NCBI GenBank assembly: GCA_964538565.1 | Contig: CAZIGW010000152.1 | Location: 1-12,359 of the forward strand | Source of the DNA: CAYVBN01 sp964538565 | Lineage (GTDB): Bacteria > Pseudomonadota > Alphaproteobacteria > Rhizobiales > Xanthobacteraceae | Length of the DNA stretch: 12,359 nucleotides | Direction: 5' to 3' | Shown here: piece after piece, positions 1 through 7,941 of the stretch | How positions within the stretch are numbered: position 1 is the stretch's first letter | Layout of the letters: every line of letters begins with the position of its first letter | Notes under the pieces: generated by a model | Seen by the model: the letters and a program-made list of their open reading frames with translations, nothing else | Told to the model about the DNA's origin: nothing | Database searches by the model: none | Made by a program: the position numbers and the translations under genes

Positions 1-2944
1 GCCGGTGGCGGCGCGGACCGCGCCGCTCCTCCGAGCGTCCGGGCCGCCAGACTTCGATGAACTCGACGGTTTCCGAGGCGGCAGCCGCCGCGGCCTCCGT
101 CCCGCCCGCCGGGGCATCCGTCGAGGGCGGCTCCTCGCGGACGGCCGCGGCCGGGGCGGGCGCGACGTCTGCCACTGAAGGAGCCTCTGCGGCTGAAGAA
201 GAAAGGGGCGCTTGCGCCAGGGAATCGCTCGCCACCGCCGCAGTCTGCCGCTCCGCCGCCGCTTCCGCCGGTCCGGCCTCGGGGTCGGCCTGCGCAGCTT
301 GCGCTGCCGGGAAAGGCATGACCTCGGGAAGAAGATCGGACGTCGGGCCCGCAGCGGCCGCGGATTTCTCAGGACCGGCTTCGCGCGCGACCGTCGCCGC
401 GTCGATCGGCGCCGCAGCCTCATGCACGGGTGAAGGCTCGGCGGGCGCGGATTGGGCCGGCGCCGGCTCGGCCGGCTTCGGCCGGCGCTCCATCCGATAG
501 CCGAGCGCACGCAGCAACGAGGAGAAATCCTCGCCCGAAGATCCGGTCAGCGAGGTCATCGCCTGGGTGACGACGAATCCGGAGCCGTCGACCGCGCCTG
601 CCGGCTTGACGCCGCCCGCGCCCTCACGCCAGGCGAGCGCCGGGCGGATCAGGTCGGCGAGACGCTCCAGAATGTCGACCCGCACGGCGCGCTCGCCGCA
701 CACCCGGTAGCCGATGGTGCGATAGAGCGCGCGGGCGATTTCCTTGTCGGCCGGGAACGAGGTGCGGCCGCTGGCGGCGAGCCGCTGCAGGTCGTCGAGG
801 CCCCTGGTCTCGGGTCCGCCGTGCTTGAGCGCCCAGAGCTGGGCGGCGAGCGCGCGGGGGGCCGGCTTGAGCAGCGCCGGGATATAGAGGTGATAGGCGC
901 CGAAGCGCACGCCGTGCTTGCGCAGGCTGGCGCGCGCGGCCTGGTCGAGCCCCTTCACCTCCTCGGCGACCTTGGAGCGCTCGAGTACGCCGAGCGCCTC
1001 CACGAGCTGATAGGCGACCCCGCGGGCGATGCCGCTGATGTCCTCGGCGGCGCTCAGCGTGAACAAGGGTCCGAGCAGGCGCTCGACGTGCGTGCGCATC
1101 CATAGGTCGAGCCGCGTCTGCACCATCTCCTGCGCGGCGCCCGTCAGGTGCTCGTCGGCAAGAATACGCACGCGCGGGCGCAGCACGTTGTCGCCGGCAA
1201 TGAGCTTGGCGACCGCCTCGCCGATCCAGCGGATCGCCCCGTCGGAGGCGAGCACGAATTGCGAATCGGAGGCGTGCGAGAGCCGCATGGCGCGCGCCTC
1301 GATCTCTCCGGCGAGCGCCTTCTGGGCGGCGGCGGAGAGCGCTTTGGCTTCCGAGCCGCCGGCGGTCGGATCGGGCGCGAAGCGGAAGCCTTCGAGCCGC
1401 CCGATGACGTGACCTTCGACGTTCACCTCGCCGGTCTTGCTGATTTCGGTTTCGAGCATCGCGTTCTCTCGCAGGCGCCGCATCAGCACGCTGGTGCGAC
1501 GGTCGACGAAGCGCTCGGTGAGTCGTTCGTGCAACGCATCCGAAAGCTTGTCTTCGACGGTGCGGGTGACGCCCTGCCAATGATCGGGGTCGGTGAGCCA
1601 GTCCGGACGGTTCGCCGCAAAGGTCCAGGTCCTGATGTGTGCGATGCGGGTGGAAAGGGTGTCGATGCCGCCGTCGGTGCGATCCGCCTGCGCAACCTGC
1701 CGGGCGAACCAGTCGGTGGCGATCCTACCCTCTCGCATGAGAAAACCATAGAGGGTCACGATCAGTTCCGCATGGGCGGCCGGGGAGATCTTGCGATAGT
1801 CCGGAACCTGGCAGACGTCCCACAGCCGCTCGACCGCGGCGCGCGTCGTCGCCATGTCGCGCACATGGTCCTCGCGCGCGGCATGTTCGAGCACCAGGAT
1901 GTCCTCGGCGAGCGGCGCGCGGGTGAGGCCCGGCTCGTTCGGCACCGTCGCGAGCGAGGCGACCAGTGCGCCGAGCGAGGAGAAGTCGAGCTCGCTGTTG
2001 CGCCACTGCATGACCTTGACGGGTTCGAACGAGTGGCTTTCGAGCGCCTGCACGAGCTCGGGCTCGAACGGCGGACAGCGGCCGGTCGTGCCGAAGGTCC
2101 CGTCGCGCGTCGCACGCCCGGCCCGGCCGGCGATCTGGGCGAATTCCGCCGGATTGAGGCGCCGGAACTGATAGCCGTCGAACTTGCGATCGGACGCAAA
2201 TGCCACGTGATCGACGTCGAGATTGAGTCCCATGCCGATCGCGTCGGTCGCCACCAGATAGTCGACGTCTCCCGACTGATAGAGGGCGACCTGCGCGTTG
2301 CGCGTGCGCGGACTGAGGGCGCCGAGCACGACCGCCGCGCCGCCGCGCTGGCGGCGGATCAATTCGGCGATGGCGTAGACCTCCTCGGACGAGAACGCCA
2401 CGATCGCCGAGCGACGCGGCTGGCGGGTGATCTTCTTTTCGCCCGCGAACGTGAGCTGCGACAGCCGCGGCCGGCTCAGCACGTTGGCGCCCGGCAGCAG
2501 CCGCTCGATCATCGGTCGGACGGTCGCGGCGCCGAGCACGAGGGTCTCCTCGCGCCCGCGCCGATGCAGCATGCGGTCGGTGAAGACGTGCCCGCGCTCG
2601 AGGTCGGCGCCGAGTTGCACCTCGTCGATCGCCAGGAAGGCGACGTCGAGATCGCGCGGCATCGCCTCGACGGTCGACACCCAGAAGCGCGGATTGGGCG
2701 GCTTGATCTTCTCTTCGCCGGTGATGAGCGCCACCGCGTCGCTGCCGGCGCGCTGGGCCACCTTGTTGTAGACCTCGCGCGCAAGCAACCTCAGAGGCAG
2801 GCCGATCATGCCGGAGGAATGCGCGAGCATCCGCTCGATGGCGAGATGGGTCTTGCCGGTGTTGGTCGGCCCCAGCACCGCCGTGACCCCGGCGCCGCGC
2901 GCACTCTTGTCGCGGGCCGCGGGCGAAGCAAAGGAAAGCGCCAT
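1..2944 (-). CDS. SUV3-like DExH RNA helicase, C-terminus beyond window
   Basis: ATP-dependent RNA helicase of the superfamily 2 SUV3 type common in alphaproteobacteria; the mitochondrial relative unwinds RNA for degradation. The frame is open from the ATG at 2944 to the window edge (981 codons, no stop), so the protein is partial. I checked the frame at several places and saw no frameshift. Visible motifs: Walker A GPTNTGKT at residues 25-32, DEVQ (motif II) at 107-110, ATDAIGMGLN (motif V) near 230 and QIAGRAGR (motif VI) near 267. A long helical C-terminal region follows. From about residue 825 to 955 the chain becomes Ala/Pro/Glu-rich low complexity. It ends, inside the window, in VEFIEVWRPGR and an Arg-rich stretch that may bind RNA. 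Just before the start there is only a weak GAG as Shine-Dalgarno. The family call is firm; the cellular substrate is unknown. Confidence 0.93.
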   Translation of the reverse strand, partial: MALSFASPAARDKSARGAGVTAVLGPTNTGKTHLAIERMLAHSSGMIGLPLRLLAREVYNKVAQRAGSDAVALITGEEKIKPPNPRFWVSTVEAMPRDLDVAFLAIDEVQLGADLERGHVFTDRMLHRRGREETLVLGAATVRPMIERLLPGANVLSRPRLSQLTFAGEKKITRQPRRSAIVAFSSEEVYAIAELIRRQRGGAAVVLGALSPRTRNAQVALYQSGDVDYLVATDAIGMGLNLDVDHVAFASDRKFDGYQFRRLNPAEFAQIAGRAGRATRDGTFGTTGRCPPFEPELVQALESHSFEPVKVMQWRNSELDFSSLGALVASLATVPNEPGLTRAPLAEDILVLEHAAREDHVRDMATTRAAVERLWDVCQVPDYRKISPAAHAELIVTLYGFLMREGRIATDWFARQVAQADRTDGGIDTLSTRIAHIRTWTFAANRPDWLTDPDHWQGVTRTVEDKLSDALHERLTERFVDRRTSVLMRRLRENAMLETEISKTGEVNVEGHVIGRLEGFRFAPDPTAGGSEAKALSAAAQKALAGEIEARAMRLSHASDSQFVLASDGAIRWIGEAVAKLIAGDNVLRPRVRILADEHLTGAAQEMVQTRLDLWMRTHVERLLGPLFTLSAAEDISGIARGVAYQLVEALGVLERSKVAEEVKGLDQAARASLRKHGVRFGAYHLYIPALLKPAPRALAAQLWALKHGGPETRGLDDLQRLAASGRTSFPADKEIARALYRTIGYRVCGERAVRVDILERLADLIRPALAWREGAGGVKPAGAVDGSGFVVTQAMTSLTGSSGEDFSSLLRALGYRMERRPKPAEPAPAQSAPAEPSPVHEAAAPIDAATVAREAGPEKSAAAAGPTSDLLPEVMPFPAAQAAQADPEAGPAEAAAERQTAAVASDSLAQAPLSSSAAEAPSVADVAPAPAAAVREEPPSTDAPAGGTEAAAAAASETVEFIEVWRPGRSEERRGPRRHR

Positions 2945-3242
2945 CGAGGATCTCGGCCAGGCGGAGGGCTCAGGCGGCTCTGCCGCAGGAGGCGTGTGTA
3001 CCACAATGCGACGCTCGACGCGCCGCGATCACGTCCGCATTAAGTGACGGGAACGAGTCTCGAACGAATCGCGGCCGAATCGCTGACTCGCAAACTGTCG
3101 AGTTTCGTTCTCCTCGACATATAGGGAGACTCTCCCGCACTACCACCACATTTGCGACGCGACCCGGCATTTCCAGCCCGCTTGTGCGAGAGAACGTTAA
3201 TGCCGCCGACCTGACAGGTGCGGCCGGCTCGATCAAGCCTCG
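2945..3242. other. Intergenic region between DUF3108 gene and helicase, with palindromes
   Basis: A 298-bp gap between two minus-strand genes. It must hold the helicase leader and the end of the DUF3108 transcript. I see no clear -35/-10 pair. It contains three inverted repeats: ACCTG-A-CAGGT at 3209-3219, GGGAGA-C-TCTCCC at 3124-3136, and TGTCGAG (3096-3102) with CTCGACA (3113-3119) around a 10-nt loop. There is also a 26-codon minus-strand ORF at 3040-3120 of doubtful meaning. Confidence 0.6.
3204..3227 (-). terminator. Possible weak terminator after the DUF3108 gene
   Basis: About 20 bases past the DUF3108 stop on the minus strand, the palindrome ACCTG-N-CAGGT is flanked by GC-rich arms that can pair further through a small internal loop. 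The RNA then reads ATTAACGTTCTCT, which is only moderately U-rich. This is a weak fit to an intrinsic terminator, and the palindrome could instead be a protein-binding site. Confidence 0.25.
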
Positions 3243-4091
3243 TCACTGCGTCTTGACGACGCTGGTCGCCGCGCGGCGCGGCAGCGGCGTGGAGATGAAC
3301 TGGGTGGCCTGCAACAGCCCCAGGCCCAGCGGCGTCGGAATCGATACGCGGAACGGCACGAGCACCCGCGTACCGGCGACCGGCGCGAGCCAGACTTCCA
3401 TGTCCCGCAGATCCGTCAGGTACTTGATGGCCGGACGCTCCGGAATATGGCCGGCGAGCGGAGTGAAGTAGACGGCACAGACCACCACCGCCCCCTCGTA
3501 GCCCTTCTCGGCCTTCACGTGATCCATGCGCTTGAAGGAGAATTGCAGGTTGTAGCGCATCCGCCCGTCGAAGATCGGCAGCGTGCGATGGCACGCCTCC
3601 GGCACCAGGGGGTCGCCGTTGCCCGGGACCCGCAGCAGCGCGGCCGTCATCGGATCGGTAACGCCGCGGCGGTGGGCCTCGGTCAGCGGGACGCGATCCG
3701 GGTGGGGCGGGGTCGGCGGCTCGACATCGAATTCCTTCACGTTGCTCCCGTTGAGCACCATGCGGATCTGTTCGCTCTTCTTGTCCGCCGTGACGGTCGC
3801 GGCGTAGCTCGACGGCACCAGCACGCCGCCGCTCACGTGGCCGTGCGAAGCCCCGGTCCCCTCGCCGCTCGCGAAGACACGCAGAAGCCCCGTGGTCGCA
3901 CCGCTGGCGGCGGCCGTGTACTGATCGTCCGTGATGTCGATGACCCAGGCCCCCTTGCCGAGGGGAATGCCCGCCAGGCTCGCCGTATACCGGGCATCCA
4001 GCTTGCCCTGCGCGCGGACCGGGCCAGACGCCAAGCAGCCGCCGGCCAGGATGGCCCCGATCAAGACCAGCCGACCGAAAATGAACGACAT
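3243..4091 (-). CDS. DUF3108 domain secreted protein
   Basis: A protein of 282 residues from the chosen start. It opens with a signal peptide: hydrophobic FGRLVLIGAILAGG, then a signal-peptidase-I-like site VRA/Q near residue 27. There is a Cys at 19, but the preceding residues make a poor lipobox. The mature part matches the DUF3108 pattern: an opening YTASLAGIPLGKG strand, the conserved GVTDPMTAALL, a Cys followed by TLPIFDGRMRYNL, and a second Cys in VVVCAVYFTPLAGH. The two cysteines could form a disulfide in the periplasm. The frame stays open upstream to 4241, with an ATG at 4133, but ATG 4091 is the start that puts the signal peptide at the N-terminus. No strong Shine-Dalgarno is visible. 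Biochemical function is unknown; DUF3108 beside rpmB is a usual alphaproteobacterial arrangement. Confidence 0.85.
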   Translation of the reverse strand: MSFIFGRLVLIGAILAGGCLASGPVRAQGKLDARYTASLAGIPLGKGAWVIDITDDQYTAAASGATTGLLRVFASGEGTGASHGHVSGGVLVPSSYAATVTADKKSEQIRMVLNGSNVKEFDVEPPTPPHPDRVPLTEAHRRGVTDPMTAALLRVPGNGDPLVPEACHRTLPIFDGRMRYNLQFSFKRMDHVKAEKGYEGAVVVCAVYFTPLAGHIPERPAIKYLTDLRDMEVWLAPVAGTRVLVPFRVSIPTPLGLGLLQATQFISTPLPRRAATSVVKTQ

Positions 4092-4508
4092 GGAGGGCAA
4101 GGGGCCTTGATCCTTCTGCGAGCGGCTGATCATCCGGGGCAGCCGGGGAACCGGCGCGTTAACACTTACCTCACTCTGTGTCCGCCGGAAATGGCGCCGG
4201 GGCGATCCTGCCCAAGCTTCCCCATCGACTTCACCGAACAAACTCCGGGAGGGATGGCGAAAGCGGATGGCGACAAGTCATTGTGTCGGCGGGGATTGAG
4301 TCGATTGTGTGTCTGCAGGGCGCGCGGCCGATCGGGCCCATTGTCCGGCCGTGCCGGTCGAAAGCCCCCGATCGAAGCGATTTTCCGCGGCTTGACGCCC
4401 CCGGCGGCGCTCACTATACGTCCGCGGTCCATTCAATTCGGGCGTTTTGTCCGCCCGTGCCGATGTCGGCGCGGCCACGGCGAACGGGGTTGTTGCGAGG
4501 TTTCTGCC
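4092..4508. other. 417-bp divergent intergenic region (DUF3108 / rpmB)
   Basis: Gap between the divergently read DUF3108 gene and rpmB. It contains the rpmB promoter (4392-4420) and an rpmB leader of about 80 nt. The motif ATTGTGT occurs twice, at 4280-4286 and 4304-4310, 24 bp apart. I could not identify a convincing minus-strand promoter for the DUF3108 gene. The rpmB frame stays open upstream through this region, but nothing there resembles a known protein. Confidence 0.6.
4392..4420 (+). promoter_or_regulatory. Sigma-70 type promoter of rpmB
   Basis: TTGACG at 4392-4397 and TATACG at 4415-4420 are separated by exactly 17 bp. This is the best -35/-10 pair in the window and is correctly oriented for rpmB. 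The transcript would start near 4427, giving a leader of about 80 nt before the ATG at 4509. A strong housekeeping promoter fits a ribosomal protein gene. Confidence 0.7.
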
Positions 4509-4799
4509 ATGTCGCGGCGATGCGATCTGACCGGCAAGACGGCGCTCGTCGGGCACAAGGTCAGCCATTCGAACATCAAGACGAAGCGGCGGTTTCTGCC
4601 CAATCTGCTCAACGTCACCATGATGTCGGACGCGCTTGGCCGGTCGGTGCGGCTGCGCGTGTGCGCCAACGCGCTCAAGACCGTCGACCATCGCGGCGGG
4701 CTCGACGCTTTCCTGCTGAAGGCGAAGGACAGCGAGCTCGCCCCCAAGGTGCTCGAGCTCAAGCGCCAGATCCAGAAGAAGCGCGCGCAGGCGAGCTAG
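4509..4799 (+). CDS. rpmB: 50S ribosomal protein L28
   Basis: Ribosomal protein bL28 of the large subunit, 96 residues, the usual alphaproteobacterial length. It starts MSRRCDLTGK and carries the family core HSNIKTKRRFLPN followed by VTMMSDALGRSVRLRVCANALKTVDHRGGLDAFLL, with a basic tail ending in KKRAQAS. The ATG at 4509 is supported by a GAGG at about 4497-4500, eight bases upstream, and by the family N-terminus, although the frame is open far upstream. It is monocistronic here: divergent from the DUF3108 gene and convergent with the phytase-like gene. The promoter at 4392-4420 probably drives it. Confidence 0.98.
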   Translation: MSRRCDLTGKTALVGHKVSHSNIKTKRRFLPNLLNVTMMSDALGRSVRLRVCANALKTVDHRGGLDAFLLKAKDSELAPKVLELKRQIQKKRAQAS

Positions 4800-4934
4800 C
4801 GCTGATGCGGCGAACTGGAATCGGTTCGTCGACAGCGATCATGCGCCACTTGTCGACAACGGCGCGATCTTGACGCAAAGCCGCTTTCCGTTCTTGTGGA
4901 TCGCACCGCAGGCCGCCGCCGGCGCGCCACCGCC

Positions 4935-5999
4935 TCATTCCGGCAGCCACGTGAACTGCAGCAGCAAGGTCCGCTGCAGCAGCGAAAAGTTGTCGTCGGA
5001 AATCAGCGTGAGCACGAGCGCGTTGTCGGCGTCGCGATGAACGCTCAGTCCTTCCATGTTGTCGATCTCGTACCCCATGTCGGCGTGCAGCAGCAACGGC
5101 CCGTCGACGACGGCCCCCGGCGCGACCGAGGCGAGCGCGATCCGCCGGATCCGGATGGCGACGCCGGTGGTCCAGGAAAATCGCCGCTCGAGCAGCAGAA
5201 GGTCACCCGACGGCGCGATCGCGCAATCGCTGATGTCGAAGTCGTCGCGCCGCTTGACCGTGAACTCGCGCGGATTTCCCCGCTTGAGCAGAAACGCCCG
5301 GACGTTGCCCGCGGCATCGAGCCCCCGCTCGGAGATCGCCATCAAGGCGCCGGCGTTCGGCATGCCCTTCGGCACGACCGCCATTGCCTCGAGGCCCTTG
5401 TTGTGCGGCAGGGTGGCGATCCCGGCCGGAACCGCAACCGGCTGCCCGCGCGCGAGAAGGCCGTCGCGGCCATAGTCGAAGCGCAGGATGCGGTTGACGC
5501 GCTCGATTCCGACGTAGAGCGTGCCGTCGTCCTCGGCGACCGACTCGGTGTCGTACCAGCCGCGCGCCGCGAGCGCTCGGCCGTCGGGCCCGAGGATTGG
5601 CGCCATCTCGGCCTCGGCGATGCCGACCGGCCGCTTGCCTTCGTACACGATGCGGCCGCGCAACCAGCGTCCCTTGTCGCTCAGCGCGATGAAGTGCTGC
5701 CCGTCGCGACCGACGCGGATCGCCGACAGGCCGCCGAAATCCTTGTCGGTCGACGTGAGGTGCAGGCCGCCGCGGAACTCGAGGGCGCCGAAGCGTTGGC
5801 GTGAGGCATCACGCGGATCGAACGACGCGATCGGCCGCGCCACGACCTCGATTCCGACGACCGGAGGCGGCGTCGGCGGCGTCCCGGTGTCGGCCGCCAT
5901 CGGCGCCAGCAGGAGCGCGAGCGCCACGAGACCGACGAGCCAGCGGATCGGCAGCACAGCGTCGAAGCGACGACCGCGTTCGCCGAGCGCCGCGCTCAA
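4935..5999 (-). CDS. Esterase-like activity of phytase family protein (secreted)
   Basis: A 354-residue protein with the phytase-like ('esterase-like activity of phytase') beta-propeller domain. Its repeat motifs are FGGLSAIRV (88-96), ALSDKGRW (105-112), WYDTESV (148-154), NKGLEAMAV (200-208), ERRFSWTTG (271-279), NMEGLSV (314-320) and ISDDNFSLLQ (333-342). The N-terminus has a hydrophobic segment at about 19-34 followed by a Pro/Thr-rich linker, so it is probably exported and may stay membrane-anchored. The start chosen is TTG at 5999, which overlaps the cobT TGA as TTGA. A full GGAGG at 6008-6012, eight bases upstream, supports it. A GTG at 5957 would give a more classical signal peptide but lacks a ribosome binding site. 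The substrate is unknown; the family name does not prove phytase activity. Confidence 0.87.
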   Translation of the reverse strand: MSAALGERGRRFDAVLPIRWLVGLVALALLLAPMAADTGTPPTPPPVVGIEVVARPIASFDPRDASRQRFGALEFRGGLHLTSTDKDFGGLSAIRVGRDGQHFIALSDKGRWLRGRIVYEGKRPVGIAEAEMAPILGPDGRALAARGWYDTESVAEDDGTLYVGIERVNRILRFDYGRDGLLARGQPVAVPAGIATLPHNKGLEAMAVVPKGMPNAGALMAISERGLDAAGNVRAFLLKRGNPREFTVKRRDDFDISDCAIAPSGDLLLLERRFSWTTGVAIRIRRIALASVAPGAVVDGPLLLHADMGYEIDNMEGLSVHRDADNALVLTLISDDNFSLLQRTLLLQFTWLPE

Positions 6000-7897
6000 G
6001 CGTGCAGCCTCCGCCGCACGGGACGGCGGGGCTCCGCGGTCCCCTCTTCGCCGAACAGTTCGGCCAGCTTCTCGGTCATGGCGCCGCCGAGCTCTTCGGC
6101 GTCCACGATGGTCACGGCCCGGCGATAGTAGCGCGTGACGTCATGGCCGATACCGATCGCGATCAGCTCGACGGGCGAGCGCGTCTCGATCTCCTCGATG
6201 ATCCAGCGCAGGTGCCGCTCGAGGTAGTTGCCGGGATTGACCGAAAGGGTCGAGTCGTCGACCGGCGCGCCGTCGGAGATCATCATCAGGATGCGTCGCT
6301 GCTCGGGACGGGCGAGCAGGCGCTTGTGCGCCCAGTCGAGCGCCTCGCCGTCGATGTTTTCCTTCAGCAGCCCCTCGCGCATCATCAGGCCGAGATTCTT
6401 GCGCGCGCGGCGCCACGGCGCGGCGGCTGACTTGTAGATGATGTGGCGCAGGTCGTTGAGCCGGCCCGGATTGGCGGGCTTGCCGGCGGCGAGCCAGGCT
6501 TCGCGCGACTGACCGCCCTTCCAGGCGCGGGTGGTGAAGCCGAGAATCTCCACCTTGACGCCGCAGCGCTCGAGCGTGCGCGCCAGGATGTCGGCGCAGG
6601 TCGCGGCGACCGTGATCGGCCGTCCGCGCATCGAGCCGGAATTGTCGAGCAGCAGTGTCACCACGGTGTCGCGGAAGTTCGTATCCTTCTCGAGCTTGAA
6701 CGAAAGCGGATGCAGCGGGTCGACGATGACACGCGAGAGCCGCGCGGGATCGAGCTGCCCTTCCTCGAGGTCGAACTCCCACGAGCGGTTCTGCTGCGCC
6801 ATCAGCCGGCGCTGCAGCCGGTTGGCGAGCCGTGAGACGACTCCCTGCAGGCTCGACAACTGCTTGTCGAGATAGCCGCGCAGCCGGTCGAGCTCCTCCG
6901 CCTCGCACAATTCCTCGGCCCCCACGACTTCGTCGAATTTCGTGGTGAACGGCCGATAGTCGGGACCGCGCGGCTCGTTGAGGCCGTGATGACGCGGCCG
7001 CCACGGTTCGGCGGCGCTGTCGGAATCGCCCATCTCCGAATCGTCCGGCATCTCGGCCGCCGACGCATCCATCGCCTCGGCGGCGTTGTCGGGCAGTTCG
7101 TCGGCGGAGGCCTGAGCCTCCTCGACGCTCATGCGCTGCTGGTCTTCCGAATCGGCAGCATCGCCGTCTTCGCCCTTGTCGTCCTTGCGCCCCTCCTCGT
7201 TGCGATCCTCCTCGCTCTCCTCCTCGTCGTCCTCGCGCGAACGATCCTCGCCCATGTCGAGCGACTCGAGCAGATCGTGGATGGCGTCGCCGAACCGGCG
7301 CTGGTCCTCGATGACTCGCTCCAGGCGGTCGAGATCGCGGCCGGCGCGGCCCTCGATCAACGGACGCCAGAGATCGACCAGCCGCTTGGCGGCCGGCGGC
7401 GGCGCCTGCCCCGTGAGACGCTCGCGCACCAGCAGCGCGATCGCATCCTCGATCGGCGCGTCGGCGCGGTCGGTGACCTCGTCGAACTTGCCGCGATGGA
7501 AGCGGTCGTTGAGCATGGCGGCGAGGTTGTCCGCGACGCCCCGCATGCGCCGCGCCCCGATCGCCTCGACCCGCGCCTGCTCGACCGCCTCGAACACGGC
7601 GCGCGCCTGCTGGCCGTCCGGCACCAGCTTGCGGTGGATCGTCGGATCGTGACAGGCGAGCCGCAGCGCGATCGAATCGGCATGCCCGCGCACGATCGCC
7701 GCGTCCTGGCGACTGAGCTTGCGCGGCGGCTCCGGCAGGCGCGCCTTGCCGCCGGCGAACCCGGGCCGCTCGGCCGCAAACGACACCTCGAGCTCGGGCT
7801 GACGCGCGATGGCGCGCAGGCAGCCGATCACCGCCCGCTTGAACGGCTCGGTCGGCGCCTCCTTCGACGGGCTCTTGCCTTTGATGTTCGACGACAT
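5996..7897 (-). CDS. cobT: Aerobic cobaltochelatase subunit CobT
   Basis: A 633-residue CobT, normal for alphaproteobacteria. With CobS it forms the ATPase part of the aerobic cobaltochelatase, which works with CobN to insert Co2+ into hydrogenobyrinate a,c-diamide during B12 synthesis in the cytoplasm. It has the helical N-terminal CobT domain (about 15-210), a strongly acidic Asp/Glu/Ser-rich linker (about 215-300), and a C-terminal von Willebrand A domain (about 410-615). The VWA metal site shows as DNSGSM at 418-423, with GFTTRAW (453-459) and ISDGAPVDDS (540-549). The ATG at 7897 lies 44 bp after the cobS stop, consistent with one operon, and its stop overlaps the next gene. CobN is not in the window. 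Confidence 0.97.
   Translation of the reverse strand: MSSNIKGKSPSKEAPTEPFKRAVIGCLRAIARQPELEVSFAAERPGFAGGKARLPEPPRKLSRQDAAIVRGHADSIALRLACHDPTIHRKLVPDGQQARAVFEAVEQARVEAIGARRMRGVADNLAAMLNDRFHRGKFDEVTDRADAPIEDAIALLVRERLTGQAPPPAAKRLVDLWRPLIEGRAGRDLDRLERVIEDQRRFGDAIHDLLESLDMGEDRSREDDEEESEEDRNEEGRKDDKGEDGDAADSEDQQRMSVEEAQASADELPDNAAEAMDASAAEMPDDSEMGDSDSAAEPWRPRHHGLNEPRGPDYRPFTTKFDEVVGAEELCEAEELDRLRGYLDKQLSSLQGVVSRLANRLQRRLMAQQNRSWEFDLEEGQLDPARLSRVIVDPLHPLSFKLEKDTNFRDTVVTLLLDNSGSMRGRPITVAATCADILARTLERCGVKVEILGFTTRAWKGGQSREAWLAAGKPANPGRLNDLRHIIYKSAAAPWRRARKNLGLMMREGLLKENIDGEALDWAHKRLLARPEQRRILMMISDGAPVDDSTLSVNPGNYLERHLRWIIEEIETRSPVELIAIGIGHDVTRYYRRAVTIVDAEELGGAMTEKLAELFGEEGTAEPRRPVRRRLHA
6008..6012 (-). 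promoter_or_regulatory. Shine-Dalgarno of the phytase-like gene, inside cobT
   Basis: The minus strand reads GGAGG at 6012-6008, eight bases before the TTG at 5999 and within the last codons of cobT. It decides the start of the downstream gene and points to translational coupling at the TTGA overlap. Confidence 0.65.
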
Positions 7898-7941
7898 GGC
7901 ACGATCCGGGACGAACGATCAGGCGCTCCGCGCGGGCGACC

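Noticed and set aside
1148..3043. 631-codon open frame on the plus strand
   Set aside because: It is antisense to the helicase, whose motifs are unmistakable. Long antisense frames are expected at this GC content, and its translation shows no family features.
3447..4508. Upstream in-frame extension of rpmB, including an ATG at 4254 after GGGAGGG
   Set aside because: L28 proteins begin MSRRC as at 4509, there is a good Shine-Dalgarno there, and the rpmB promoter at 4392-4420 lies downstream of that ATG. The extension is opposite the DUF3108 gene for much of its length.
4800..4934. Terminator between the convergent rpmB and phytase-like genes
   Set aside because: TTGTCGACAA (4850-4859) and AAAGC-C-GCTTT are palindromes with no usable loop and no U-tract, so I cannot support a terminator.
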